From Streptomyces sp. G44 (GTDB lineage: Bacteria; Actinomycetota; Actinomycetes; Streptomycetales; Streptomycetaceae), in NCBI RefSeq assembly GCF_016905445.1, contig NZ_JAFEXF010000029.1, positions 1 through 51,102 on the forward strand: a stretch of DNA of 51,102 bases, written 5' to 3'. Made by a program: the position numbers and the translations under genes. Position 1 is the stretch's first letter, and each line of letters opens with the position of its first letter. Below are positions 17,159 to 27,835 of this stretch, in pieces. Below the pieces are notes generated by a model. It worked only from the letters and a program-made list of their open reading frames with translations. It did not search any database and was not told where the DNA came from.

Positions 17159-20100
17159 ATGCCGTATACGGCACGCAGATCTCGTCAAGGACACCATCAT
17201 CCGCCGGTGGCCGTCGGCACGCTGGCGCTGGCATTCGCGCTCGTCGTGGCCGCGCAGGAAGCCGCCGTCGCGGGGCCGGAGAAACCGCCGCGTGCCGACC
17301 GGGAGTTCGCTTCCTCGTTCGAGGAGGGCGAGGCGCAGCCCGACTGGCTGAACACCGTGGAGAGCTCCCCCGGCGGCGGCAAGAAGGCCTCGGGCGTCAA
17401 CGGCGCGTTCAGTTCCGGCCTGCCCGGCAGCGTGATGGACCACGTCACCGAGGTCCGGGCGAGCGGCGAGAACGCGGGCTCGGGCGAGGTGGCGGAGAAC
17501 CTCGTCGACGGCGAGGCCACCAGCAAATGGCTGACATTCGCGAAGTCCGGCTGGGTCGAGTTCGACCTGAAGGAGCCCGCGAAGGTGGTGACGTACGCGC
17601 TGACGTCCGCCAATGACCACGCCCCGCGCGACCCCAGGGACTGGACCCTGAAGGGCTCCGCCGACGGCAAGGACTGGAAGGTCCTCGACGAGCGCGCGGG
17701 CGAGGTGTTCGACGGCCGCCACAAGACGAGGAAGTACGACTTCACCGACGCGACGGCGTTCCGCCACTACCGCCTGGACATATCCGCGAACAACGGCGCC
17801 CCCGACATCGTCCAGCTGGCCGACGTGCAGCTCTCGGTCGGCGGCACCGAGGCGCCCGCCCCCGAGGACATGCTGAGCCTGGTGGACCGGGGCCCCAGCG
17901 GCTCGCCGACCGCCAAGTCACGCGCCGGGTTCACGGGCAGGCACGCGCTGCGCTATGCGGGCACCCACAAGGCCGACGGCCGCGGATACTCGTACAACAA
18001 GGTCTTCGACGTGAACGTGCCGGTGCGGCGGAACACCGAGCTGGGCTACCGCGTCTTCCCCTCGATGGCGGAGGGCGACCTCGACTACGCGGCGACGAAC
18101 GTCGCCGTGGACCTGGCGTTCACCGACGGCACCTATTTGAGTGACCTCAAGGCCACGGACCAGCACGGTTTCCCGCTGGACCCGCGCGGTCAGGGCGCCG
18201 CCAAGGTGCTCTACGTCAACCAGTGGAACAACGTCGCCTCGCGGATCGGCGAGGTCGCGCGCGGCAAGACGGTCGACCGGATCCTGGTCGCGTACGACGC
18301 CCCGAAGGGCCCGGCGAAGTTCCGCGGCTGGCTGGACGACGTGTCACTGAAGGAGAAGGCCCCGCCGAGGCCCAAGGCGCACCCCTCCGACTACGCGGAC
18401 ACCACGCGCGGCACGAACTCCAGCGGCGGCTTCTCGCGCGGCAACACCTTCCCGGCGACCGCCGTCCCGCACGGCTTCAACTTCTGGACCCCGGTGACCA
18501 ACGCGGGCTCCTTGAGCTGGCTGTACGACTACGCGCGCGGCAACAACGACGACAACCTGCCGACGATCCAGGCGTTCGGCGCGAGCCACGAGCCGAGCCC
18601 GTGGATGGGCGACCGGCAGACGTTCCAGCTGATGCCCTCCGTCGACAAGGACACGCCGAGCGCCTCGCGGACCGAGCGGGCGCTGCCCTTCCGGCACGAG
18701 AAGGAGACGGCGCGCCCGCACCACTACGGCGTGACGTTCGAGAACGGCCTCAAGGCCGAGATGGCGCCCACCGACCACGCCGCGATGATGCGGTTCACCT
18801 ATCCCGGTGACGACGCGAGCGTGATCTTCGACAACGTCTCGGAGAAGGGCGGCCTCACCCTCGACAAGGAGAAGGGGACCGTCTCCGGCTTCTCGGACGT
18901 CAAGTCGGGGCTGTCGACGGGCGCCACGCGCCTGTTCGTGTACGGGACCTTCGACGCGCCGGTCACCGCGGGCGGCAAGCTGGAGGGCGGCGGGGGCGGT
19001 GACGTCACCGGCTATCTGCGTTTCGCCCCCGGCAAGGACCGCACGGTCACCCTCCGGCTTGCCACCTCCCTCATCGGCGTGGAGCAGGCGAAGGCCAACC
19101 TGGCCCAGGAGATCCCGGCGGGCACCTCCTTCGAGCGCGTGAAGGACCGCGCCCAGAGGCAGTGGGACGCGATCCTCGGCAAGGTGGAGGTGGAGGGCGC
19201 GAGCCAGGGCCAGCTGACGACGCTGTACTCGTCGCTGTACCGCCTGTATCTGTACCCCAACTCGGGCTTCGAGAAGGTCACTTCAGCGGGCGGCAAGTCG
19301 ACGTACAAGTACGCCTCGCCGTTCTCCCCGCAGACCGGTCCGGACACCCCGACCCGCACCGGAGCGAAGATCGTCGAGGGCAAGCCGTACGTCAACAACG
19401 GCTTCTGGGACACCTACCGGACGACCTGGCCCGCGTACACCCTCTTCACGCCCAAGAAGGCGGGCGAGCTGGTCGACGGGTTCGTGCAGCAGTACAAGGA
19501 CGGCGGCTGGACCTCGCGCTGGTCCTCGCCGGGCTACGCGGACCTGATGACGGGCACGTCCTCCGACGTGGCGTTCGCCGACGCGTACGTCAAGGGCGTG
19601 AAGTTCGACGCCAAGGCCGCGTACGAGGCCGCGCTGAAGAACGCGACGGTGGTGCCGCCGAGTTCGGGCGTCGGCCGCAAGGGCATGCTGACCTCGCCGT
19701 TCCTCGGCTACACGAGCAGCGAGACGCACGAGGGCCTGTCGTGGGCGCTGGAGGGCCACCTCAACGACTACGGCATCTCCCGGATGGGGGCGGCCCTCTA
19801 CAAGAAGACGGGCGTCAAGCGCTACAAGGAGGAGTCGGAGTACTTCCTCGACCGTGCCCGGGAGTACGTGAACCTCTTCGACGAGAAGGCGGCGGGCGCC
19901 GGCACGGCCCCCGGCTTCTTCCAGGGCAAGGACGCCAAGGGCAAGTGGCGTGTCCCCTCCGAGAAGTTCGACCCGCGCGTGTGGGGTCACGACTACACGG
20001 AGACCAACGCCTGGGGGTACGCCTTCACGGCCCCGCAGGACTCGCGCGGCCTCGCCAACCTCTACGGCGGACGCGAGAAGCTGGCCGAGAAGCTGGACAC

Positions 20101-21043
20101 GTATTTCGCGACGCCCGAGACCGGCTCCGCCGAGTTCGCGGGTTCGTACGGTGGTGTCATCCACGAGATGACGGAGGCGCGTGACGTCCGCATGGGCATG
20201 TACGGCCACTCCAACCAGGTCGCCCACCACGTGGCGTACATGTACGACGCGGCCGGGCAGCCGGCCAAGACGCAGGAGAAGGTCCGCGAGGTCCTCGCCC
20301 GGCTCTACACCGGCAGCGAGATCGGCCAGGGCTACCACGGCGACGAGGACAACGGCGAGCAGTCCGCCTGGTACCTCTTCTCCTCGCTCGGCTTCTACCC
20401 GCTGGTGATGGGCAGCGGTGAATACGCCGTCGGCTCACCGCAGTTCAAGAAGATGACCGTGCACCTGGACAACGGCCGGGACCTGATCGTCAAGGCGCCG
20501 AGGAACAGCGCGAAGAACGTGTACGTGCAGGGGCTCAAGGTCAACGGCAAGGCGTGGACGTCGACGGCGCTCCCCCACAAGCTGATGGCGCGCGGCGGGG
20601 TCCTGGAGTTCGACATGGGCCCGAAGCCGTCCGCGTGGGGCTCCGGCAAGAACGCCCAGCCGACGTCGATCACCCGGGGCGACGAAGTGCCGTCACCGAA
20701 GAAGGACGCGCTGGTGGGCGAGGGCGCACTCTTCGACAACTCCTCGGCCACGGCGGCCACTTCACGGTCCGGAGCCGTGGAGCTGCCGGTCGGCAGCGCG
20801 ACCAGGGCGGTGCAGTACACGCTGACGTCGTCCACCGACAGGGCGAAGGCGCCACGCGGCTGGGTGCTGGAAGGCTCCGCCGACGGGCAGCGGTGGAAGC
20901 GGCTGGACAAGCGCTCAGGTGAGTTTTTCGCCTGGGACCAGCAGACGCGGGTGTTCACGGTGGCACGTCCGGGGACGTACCGGCACTACCGGCTGGTGCC
21001 GGAGGGGGCGGCGACGCTGGCGGAGGTGGAACTGCTGTCCTGA
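17159..21043 (+). CDS. Secreted GH92 alpha-mannosidase with flanking F5/8-type carbohydrate-binding domains
   Basis: 1294 residues from ATG 17159, which follows GGGAGGGG. A long signal peptide (L-A-L-A-F-A-L-V-V-A-A) precedes an F5/8 type C or NPCBM-like domain around 95-225 (N-L-V-D-G, S-K-W-L-T-F, W-V-E-F-D-L). The centre is a full GH92 catalytic unit: N-T-F-P-A-T-A-V-P-H-G-F-N-F-W-T-P, W-D-T-Y-R-T-T-W-P, and E-T-H-E-G. A second F5/8-like domain closes the protein. GH92 enzymes are calcium-dependent exo-alpha-mannosidases acting mostly on alpha-1,2-linked mannose of fungal or host glycans. It is outside the cell and could feed a nearby sugar importer. The exact linkage is not readable from sequence. 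Confidence 0.92.
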   Translation: MPYTARRSRQGHHHPPVAVGTLALAFALVVAAQEAAVAGPEKPPRADREFASSFEEGEAQPDWLNTVESSPGGGKKASGVNGAFSSGLPGSVMDHVTEVRASGENAGSGEVAENLVDGEATSKWLTFAKSGWVEFDLKEPAKVVTYALTSANDHAPRDPRDWTLKGSADGKDWKVLDERAGEVFDGRHKTRKYDFTDATAFRHYRLDISANNGAPDIVQLADVQLSVGGTEAPAPEDMLSLVDRGPSGSPTAKSRAGFTGRHALRYAGTHKADGRGYSYNKVFDVNVPVRRNTELGYRVFPSMAEGDLDYAATNVAVDLAFTDGTYLSDLKATDQHGFPLDPRGQGAAKVLYVNQWNNVASRIGEVARGKTVDRILVAYDAPKGPAKFRGWLDDVSLKEKAPPRPKAHPSDYADTTRGTNSSGGFSRGNTFPATAVPHGFNFWTPVTNAGSLSWLYDYARGNNDDNLPTIQAFGASHEPSPWMGDRQTFQLMPSVDKDTPSASRTERALPFRHEKETARPHHYGVTFENGLKAEMAPTDHAAMMRFTYPGDDASVIFDNVSEKGGLTLDKEKGTVSGFSDVKSGLSTGATRLFVYGTFDAPVTAGGKLEGGGGGDVTGYLRFAPGKDRTVTLRLATSLIGVEQAKANLAQEIPAGTSFERVKDRAQRQWDAILGKVEVEGASQGQLTTLYSSLYRLYLYPNSGFEKVTSAGGKSTYKYASPFSPQTGPDTPTRTGAKIVEGKPYVNNGFWDTYRTTWPAYTLFTPKKAGELVDGFVQQYKDGGWTSRWSSPGYADLMTGTSSDVAFADAYVKGVKFDAKAAYEAALKNATVVPPSSGVGRKGMLTSPFLGYTSSETHEGLSWALEGHLNDYGISRMGAALYKKTGVKRYKEESEYFLDRAREYVNLFDEKAAGAGTAPGFFQGKDAKGKWRVPSEKFDPRVWGHDYTETNAWGYAFTAPQDSRGLANLYGGREKLAEKLDTYFATPETGSAEFAGSYGGVIHEMTEARDVRMGMYGHSNQVAHHVAYMYDAAGQPAKTQEKVREVLARLYTGSEIGQGYHGDEDNGEQSAWYLFSSLGFYPLVMGSGEYAVGSPQFKKMTVHLDNGRDLIVKAPRNSAKNVYVQGLKVNGKAWTSTALPHKLMARGGVLEFDMGPKPSAWGSGKNAQPTSITRGDEVPSPKKDALVGEGALFDNSSATAATSRSGAVELPVGSATRAVQYTLTSSTDRAKAPRGWVLEGSADGQRWKRLDKRSGEFFAWDQQTRVFTVARPGTYRHYRLVPEGAATLAEVELLS

Positions 21044-21173
21044 GCGCGGAGCGTGTCCTGGCCCGGGCCGACCTGTGCGGCCTGGGCCGGCTGCTCCTGG
21101 CAGACGCAGCGCGACGGTGGCCGCCGGTCTCCTTCTCCCGGCCGACTCCATGGTCCGGCAGCAGACGATCGTC

Positions 21174-21731
21174 CTACGACGCAGGAGCCGTGTGCTTCCC
21201 GGGGTCGCACACGCCGAACCACTGCTCCGCGCCGTACTCCTCGAACCGCTCCACCTCGGTGAAGCCCAGCTTCGCCGCGAGGCGCATCGCGCGGTCGTTG
21301 GCGGTCTGGGTGCAGAGCACCACCGGATCCCCGGGAAGCGCGGCGGCCAGCCAGCCGAGTGCCGCCGCGCACGCCTCGGCGGCGTACCCGTGGCCCCACG
21401 CGTGCGGCAGGAACAGGTAGCCGAGCTCGGCCTCTTCGGCGTCCGGGTGGAGGTGCCCCGGACGCTCCGCGTCGCGCCGGTCGAGCATGACCGTGCCGAT
21501 CAACGCGCCGTCGAGCTCGACCACGAAGACCCCGGGGCGCCGCCCGGGCACCTCCGGCACCGCGCGTTCGAGCTCGTCACGCGGTCGGGGGCCACCGAGG
21601 TGGGCGCGCACCTCCGGCGAGGCGAACAGCTCGATGAACGCCGTACGGTCCCGGGCCTCGGACTCCCGGAGCAGGAGCCGTTCGGTCCGTATCGGGGCGG
21701 GCGGCCAGGCGACAGGTCCCAACTCAGTCAT
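21174..21731 (-). CDS. GNAT-family N-acetyltransferase
   Basis: 185 residues of the RimJ/RimL-like branch: R-T-E-R-L-L-L-R near the start, L-D-G-A-L-I-G-T-V-M-L in the centre, E-L-G-Y-L-F-L-P-H-A-W-G-H-G-Y-A-A-E-A as the acetyl-CoA loop, and N-D-R-A-M-R-L-A-A-K-L-G-F near the C-terminus. It would transfer acetyl from acetyl-CoA to an amine, of a small molecule or a protein N-terminus; the substrate is not evident. The ATG at 21731 has a weak AGG nine bases upstream, and a TTG at 21740 is an alternative. It lies convergent to the GH92 gene and 117 bases downstream of the MFS gene on the same strand. Confidence 0.85.
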   Translation of the reverse strand: MTELGPVAWPPAPIRTERLLLRESEARDRTAFIELFASPEVRAHLGGPRPRDELERAVPEVPGRRPGVFVVELDGALIGTVMLDRRDAERPGHLHPDAEEAELGYLFLPHAWGHGYAAEACAAALGWLAAALPGDPVVLCTQTANDRAMRLAAKLGFTEVERFEEYGAEQWFGVCDPGKHTAPAS

Positions 21732-21848
21732 GCCGGGCAACCTATCGTCCGCCGTGACCGTCCCGTTCGGGGCCAGGAGAGCGCTGGCGCCGGAGGCGTG
21801 GCGGCGCGGGAACCGTGGGTCGCCGGGGGGGCGACCGGGTTCGGGCGC

Positions 21849-23261
21849 CTACCGCCTGTCGCGCAGCAGTGCGAAGACGACCGCCCCCAGCGCCAGGCAG
21901 ACTCCGGCCAGGCCCCAGAGCACCAGGTGGAACGCGTCGTCGTACGACCGCGACGCCGTGAGCGTGGTGAGCACCGAGCCGTACAGCGCCACCGCGACCG
22001 CCTCGCTGCCGAGCCGCAGCGTGTTGAGGAAGCCCGCGGCCATGCCCGCCTTCGCGGGGTCGACGAGTGCGAGGGCCTGGCCGTCGACGAGGCCCGCGGC
22101 CAGGGCCATGCCCGCGCCGGTGACGATCATCGGCAGGGCGACGACGACGACGGACACGTCCGGCCCGAAGAGCGTCAGGGCGGCGTCGCCGACGACCAGG
22201 GCGCCCAGGCTGACGTAGATGATGGTCAGCGCCCGGACGCCGCGGGCCACCAACGTGGCGGCCAGGAGCGGGAAGACGAGCATCGGCGCGGTGAGCAGCA
22301 CCATGAGGAGCCCCGCGGCGCCCGTGCCGCGGCCGGTCACCTCCGTCAGATAGCTCGGCAGGTACGTGAGCATCGTGACGAAGCCGAAGGAACCGGCGAC
22401 CGGCACCAGGCACAGGCCCAGGAAGCGGCGGTCTTGGAGCAGGCCGAGGTCGAGCACGGGGTGGGTGCGGCGCTTCTCCACGGCGGCGAAGACGGCCAGC
22501 GCGACGGCGGCCCCGGCGAAGAGCCCGAGCACGCCCGCGCTGCCCCAGCCCCACTGGGAGCCCTGCACGATGGCGGTGGTCAGCAGCACCATGGCGACGA
22601 CGAAGAGCGCGCTGCCGGGCACGTCGACGCGCGCGCCGCCCGGCCGGGGCACGGCCGGGAGCGAGCGGGCGATGGCCGGTACCGCGGCCAGGACGAGGGC
22701 GAGCGCCACCGCGTGCACGGCGAAGACCCAGCGCCAGCCGGCCGTCTGGAGCAGCACCCCGGAGAGCGAGGGCCCGACCGCGACGCCCACGCCCGCGACG
22801 GTGCCGAAGAACGCGAACGCCTTGGCGCGCGCCGGGCCCTCGTACACCGTGGACAGGATCGCGGAGCCGCAGGAGAAGATCGCCGCGCCGCCGATGCCCG
22901 CGAGGGCGCGGGCCGCGTCCAGGAGAAGGACGTCGGAGGCGACGGCGCCGGCGAGGGAGGCGACGGCGTAGAGGGCGGCGCCGGCGGCGAAGGCCCTGGC
23001 GCGGCCGACGATGTCGGCGACCGAGCCCCAGACGAGGGTGCAGCAGGCGAAGGCGACGTTGAAGGCGTTGACCACCCACTGGAGGGGCGCGGGTCCGGCG
23101 CCCGTGTCGGCGCCGATGCCGGGCAGGGCGACGGCGGTCCCGGAGATGGACATCGGGACGACGAAGACGGCGAGCAGGATCGCGGCGAGCGGAAGCCACG
23201 GCGGCTTCGGTGGTGCCGCCGCGGGTGTCGCGGGCGCGAGCGGTGCCTGTGGTCCGGGCAT
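21849..23261 (-). CDS. MFS drug/metabolite exporter (DHA2-like)
   Basis: 470 residues with about 12-14 hydrophobic helices. Family marks include L-Q-W-V-V-N-A-F-N-V-A-F in helix 2, G-S-V-A-D-I-V-G-R in the first cytoplasmic loop, and G-V-G-V-A-V-G-P-S-L-S-G-V-L-L for motif C, which marks proton-driven antiporters. The frame stays open upstream to 23789, but that part overlaps the divergent ArsR gene. ATG 23261 is the natural start. The ArsR gene begins 109 bases away on the other strand with an inverted repeat in between, so the exporter is probably repressed by it. The exported compound is unknown. Confidence 0.9.
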   Translation of the reverse strand: MPGPQAPLAPATPAAAPPKPPWLPLAAILLAVFVVPMSISGTAVALPGIGADTGAGPAPLQWVVNAFNVAFACCTLVWGSVADIVGRARAFAAGAALYAVASLAGAVASDVLLLDAARALAGIGGAAIFSCGSAILSTVYEGPARAKAFAFFGTVAGVGVAVGPSLSGVLLQTAGWRWVFAVHAVALALVLAAVPAIARSLPAVPRPGGARVDVPGSALFVVAMVLLTTAIVQGSQWGWGSAGVLGLFAGAAVALAVFAAVEKRRTHPVLDLGLLQDRRFLGLCLVPVAGSFGFVTMLTYLPSYLTEVTGRGTGAAGLLMVLLTAPMLVFPLLAATLVARGVRALTIIYVSLGALVVGDAALTLFGPDVSVVVVALPMIVTGAGMALAAGLVDGQALALVDPAKAGMAAGFLNTLRLGSEAVAVALYGSVLTTLTASRSYDDAFHLVLWGLAGVCLALGAVVFALLRDRR

Positions 23262-23292
23262 GACTGGGGGACCCCCGAGAGGAGACGACGTG

Positions 23293-23314
23293 AGGTTCGG
23301 AATTGATCGAACCT
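23293..23314. promoter_or_regulatory. Inverted repeat AGGTTCG-N8-CGAACCT in divergent MFS/ArsR promoter
   Basis: Perfect 7-base arms at 23293-23299 and 23308-23314 separated by eight bases. A third copy of the half-site CGAACCT is at 23348-23354, just before the ArsR ribosome site. The placement fits autorepression plus control of the exporter. Confidence 0.7.
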
Positions 23315-23370
23315 GACCCTGGCACGCCCACGAGGTACGATGCAAGTCGAACCTATCGAGGAGGCCTCCC

Positions 23371-23679
23371 ATGCCGGACGACGACGGACACCCCCTCCCC
23401 GAGGAGATGGACCTGCGCACGGTCCTGCACGCACTCGCCGACCCCTTGCGCCTCGGGGTGATCGCCCGCTTCCTGCACGAGCCCGCGGGCACCGAACGCA
23501 CCTGCGCCTCCTTCGAGTTGCCCGTGTCGAAGTCCACGACCTCGCACCACTTCAAGGTGATGCGCGAGGCGGGCCTGCTGCGCATGGTCGACCACGGGAA
23601 CAGCAGGACCGCCGTACTGCGCAGGGAGGAACTGGACGAGCGGTTCCCGGGACTGCTTGACCTGGTGGCCGCCGGATGA
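23371..23679 (+). CDS. ArsR-family transcriptional regulator
   Basis: 102 residues, a single winged helix-turn-helix. L-A-D-P-L-R-L-G-V-I-A-R-F-L is the dimer/helix 1 signature, S-K-S-T-T-S-H-H-F-K-V-M-R-E-A-G-L-L is the recognition helix and following turn, and the wing carries D-H-G-N-S-R-T-A-V-L. The only cysteine is C-A-S-F in helix 3, so a metal-site pair is not evident and the signal may be an organic compound. The ATG at 23371 follows GAGGAGG. It is divergent from the MFS exporter gene and is its likely repressor. Confidence 0.9.
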   Translation: MPDDDGHPLPEEMDLRTVLHALADPLRLGVIARFLHEPAGTERTCASFELPVSKSTTSHHFKVMREAGLLRMVDHGNSRTAVLRREELDERFPGLLDLVAAG

Positions 23680-23685
23680 TCAACG

Positions 23686-23875
23686 GCGCCCCGGCACGCG
23701 GTCGACGTGACCGTCGTCAACGTCACCCTCGCCCCCGCCATCGGCGCCCGCTTCGGCGCGGAACCGGTCGCCCTGTCGTGGGTCGTCACCGGCTACACGC
23801 TCGGCGGCGGCCTCCTGCTGTCCGGCGGACGGCTCACCGACCGATGGGGGCGTTGGCGGGCCGCAGGGAATAGCT
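23686..23875 (+). pseudogene. Truncated MFS transporter remnant
   Basis: Directly after the ArsR stop the frame reads D-V-T-V-V-N-V-T-L-A-P-A-I-G, A-L-S-W-V-V-T-G-Y-T-L-G-G-G and G-R-L-T-D-R-W-G-R. This is the start of helix 1 through loop 2-3 of a DHA2-type exporter. Homology stops after about 60 residues and the frame runs into unrelated sequence, ending at 23943. There is no ribosome site and no membrane domain beyond helix 2. It looks like the left-over start of a second exporter once co-transcribed with the ArsR gene. Confidence 0.75.
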
Positions 23876-23982
23876 CTCGACAGCGGGATGGCGCCGTGTC
23901 TAAGATCCACGGCGACATCGCGTGTCGGTCACCGGCCGGGTGAGGCATGGAGGTGTCAGGAGATGCCTTGTGGAGGCATTCC

Positions 23983-24375
23983 TTGTCGGTCGAGCTGAAC
24001 CACACGATCGTCCACGCCCGGGACAACCGGGAGTCCGCCGAGTTCTTCACGGACCTGCTGGGCCTGAAGATCACCGCGGAGTGGGGCCCGTTCATCGCGG
24101 TGGCCCTGAACAACGGCGTCACTCTGGACTTCGCCACCATCCCCGCCGAACACCTCACCCCGCAGCATTACGCCTTCCTCGTCTCCGAGGCGGAGTTCGC
24201 GGCGGCGTACGAGAAGATCCGGGCACGCGGCATCCGGCACTGGGCGGACCCGCACCAGAAGCAGCCGGGTGAGATCAATCGCAACGACGGCGGCCGGGGG
24301 GTCTACTTCCTCGACCCGTCGTCCCACGCGATGGAGCTGATCACGGTGCCGTACGGCGGCCGGCCGCAGAACTAG
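23983..24375 (+). CDS. VOC-family (glyoxalase/bleomycin-resistance fold) protein
   Basis: 130 residues from TTG 23983, preferred because GGAGG lies at 23972-23976 and M-S-V-E-L-N-H-T-I-V-H-A is the usual family start. One VOC module: H-T-I-V (first metal ligand His), A-E-F-F-T-D-L-L-G-L, Q-H-Y-A-F-L-V (His), and Y-F-L-D-P-S-S-H-A-M-E-L-I (Glu ligand). The family covers dioxygenases, lyases and binding proteins. Metal ligands are intact, so it may be an enzyme, but no substrate can be named. It is followed by a strong bidirectional terminator. Confidence 0.85.
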   Translation: MSVELNHTIVHARDNRESAEFFTDLLGLKITAEWGPFIAVALNNGVTLDFATIPAEHLTPQHYAFLVSEAEFAAAYEKIRARGIRHWADPHQKQPGEINRNDGGRGVYFLDPSSHAMELITVPYGGRPQN

Positions 24376-24401
24376 AAGCGGCCCGGCAGGGCACGGACAC
24401 G

Positions 24402-24441
24402 CGAGGGCCGCACCCCGTACGAAGACGGGGTGCGGCCCTCG
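24402..24441. terminator. Bidirectional terminator between VOC gene and aconitase gene
   Basis: A perfect 17-base-pair stem (24402-24418 with 24425-24441) around the loop ACGAAG, placed between convergent genes. No long T-run follows, as is usual in streptomycetes. Confidence 0.85.
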
Positions 24442-24459
24442 ACTGCCGCCCGCTGCCGC

Positions 24460-27271
<2,812 letters not shown>

Positions 27272-27301
27272 GAGGGGCGGCTCCTGGTGCGCCTCGGCAG
27301 A

Positions 27302-27319
27302 TATCTCGATGTCGAGATA
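27302..27319. promoter_or_regulatory. Palindrome TATCTCGA-TG-TCGAGATA upstream of aconitase
   Basis: Perfect 8-base arms with a two-base centre, about 130 bases before acnA. It resembles operators of MarR-family TamR, which I recall controls aconitase in S. coelicolor. It contains ATCTC-N6-GAGAT, the same box as at 27808-27823. Confidence 0.65.
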
Positions 27320-27807
27320 ACTCTAGTACATGACCCGCCGTGACGACGAGGCACGTCGCTCTGTGCTGCCCTGGACTGCCTCACTGTCACCACCGCCCCG
27401 TTCCGCCGCGCCGCCGTCGACCTGGCCTCGACGTCGGCCATGCCGCCATGGACCCGCCGCCCCTTCCTGCCGCGCGCCACGGGGGTGCGGTTCGGGCGTC
27501 TCGCCTGCCGAAGGGCGCCTCGGGCGCCCTCGGCGCCGCACGCCGGCAGGCGGACCCGCCACGCCCCCCGCCACCATCGCGGCGGCCGTTCTCGCGCCGC
27601 CCGGCGGCGACATGACACCCCGTCCGGTGGCCGATATCGCTCCGCCGAAGTGCGCCGCACGCGCGGCGGAGGCAGAGTGGGGACCGACGCGCAGTCGTCG
27701 GCAGGACGCGCGGCCGCCGCCCGGGTGACGCGGGCGGCGGCAACTCCCTTGCGGGGAGCGGCCGACGGAGGACCGCTTCCCGAACGGCCCACCCCAGCGC
27801 GCGCGTC
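27320..27807. other. Gene-free stretch between aconitase and HTH-MurA operators
   Basis: About 490 bases of G+C-rich sequence. Several open frames cross it but have repetitive Arg/Pro/Ala products, no ribosome sites and no domain that I recognise. I see no RNA gene. Confidence 0.5.
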
Positions 27808-27823
27808 ATCTCATATGTGAGAT
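27808..27823. promoter_or_regulatory. Box ATCTC-N6-GAGAT just before the HTH-MurA start
   Basis: ATCTCATATGTGAGAT has 6-base arms and sits 12 bases before the ATG, overlapping where a ribosome site or promoter would be. Spacing and outer bases match the aconitase-side palindrome exactly. Confidence 0.65.
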
Positions 27824-27835
27824 AACCTGCGGCAC

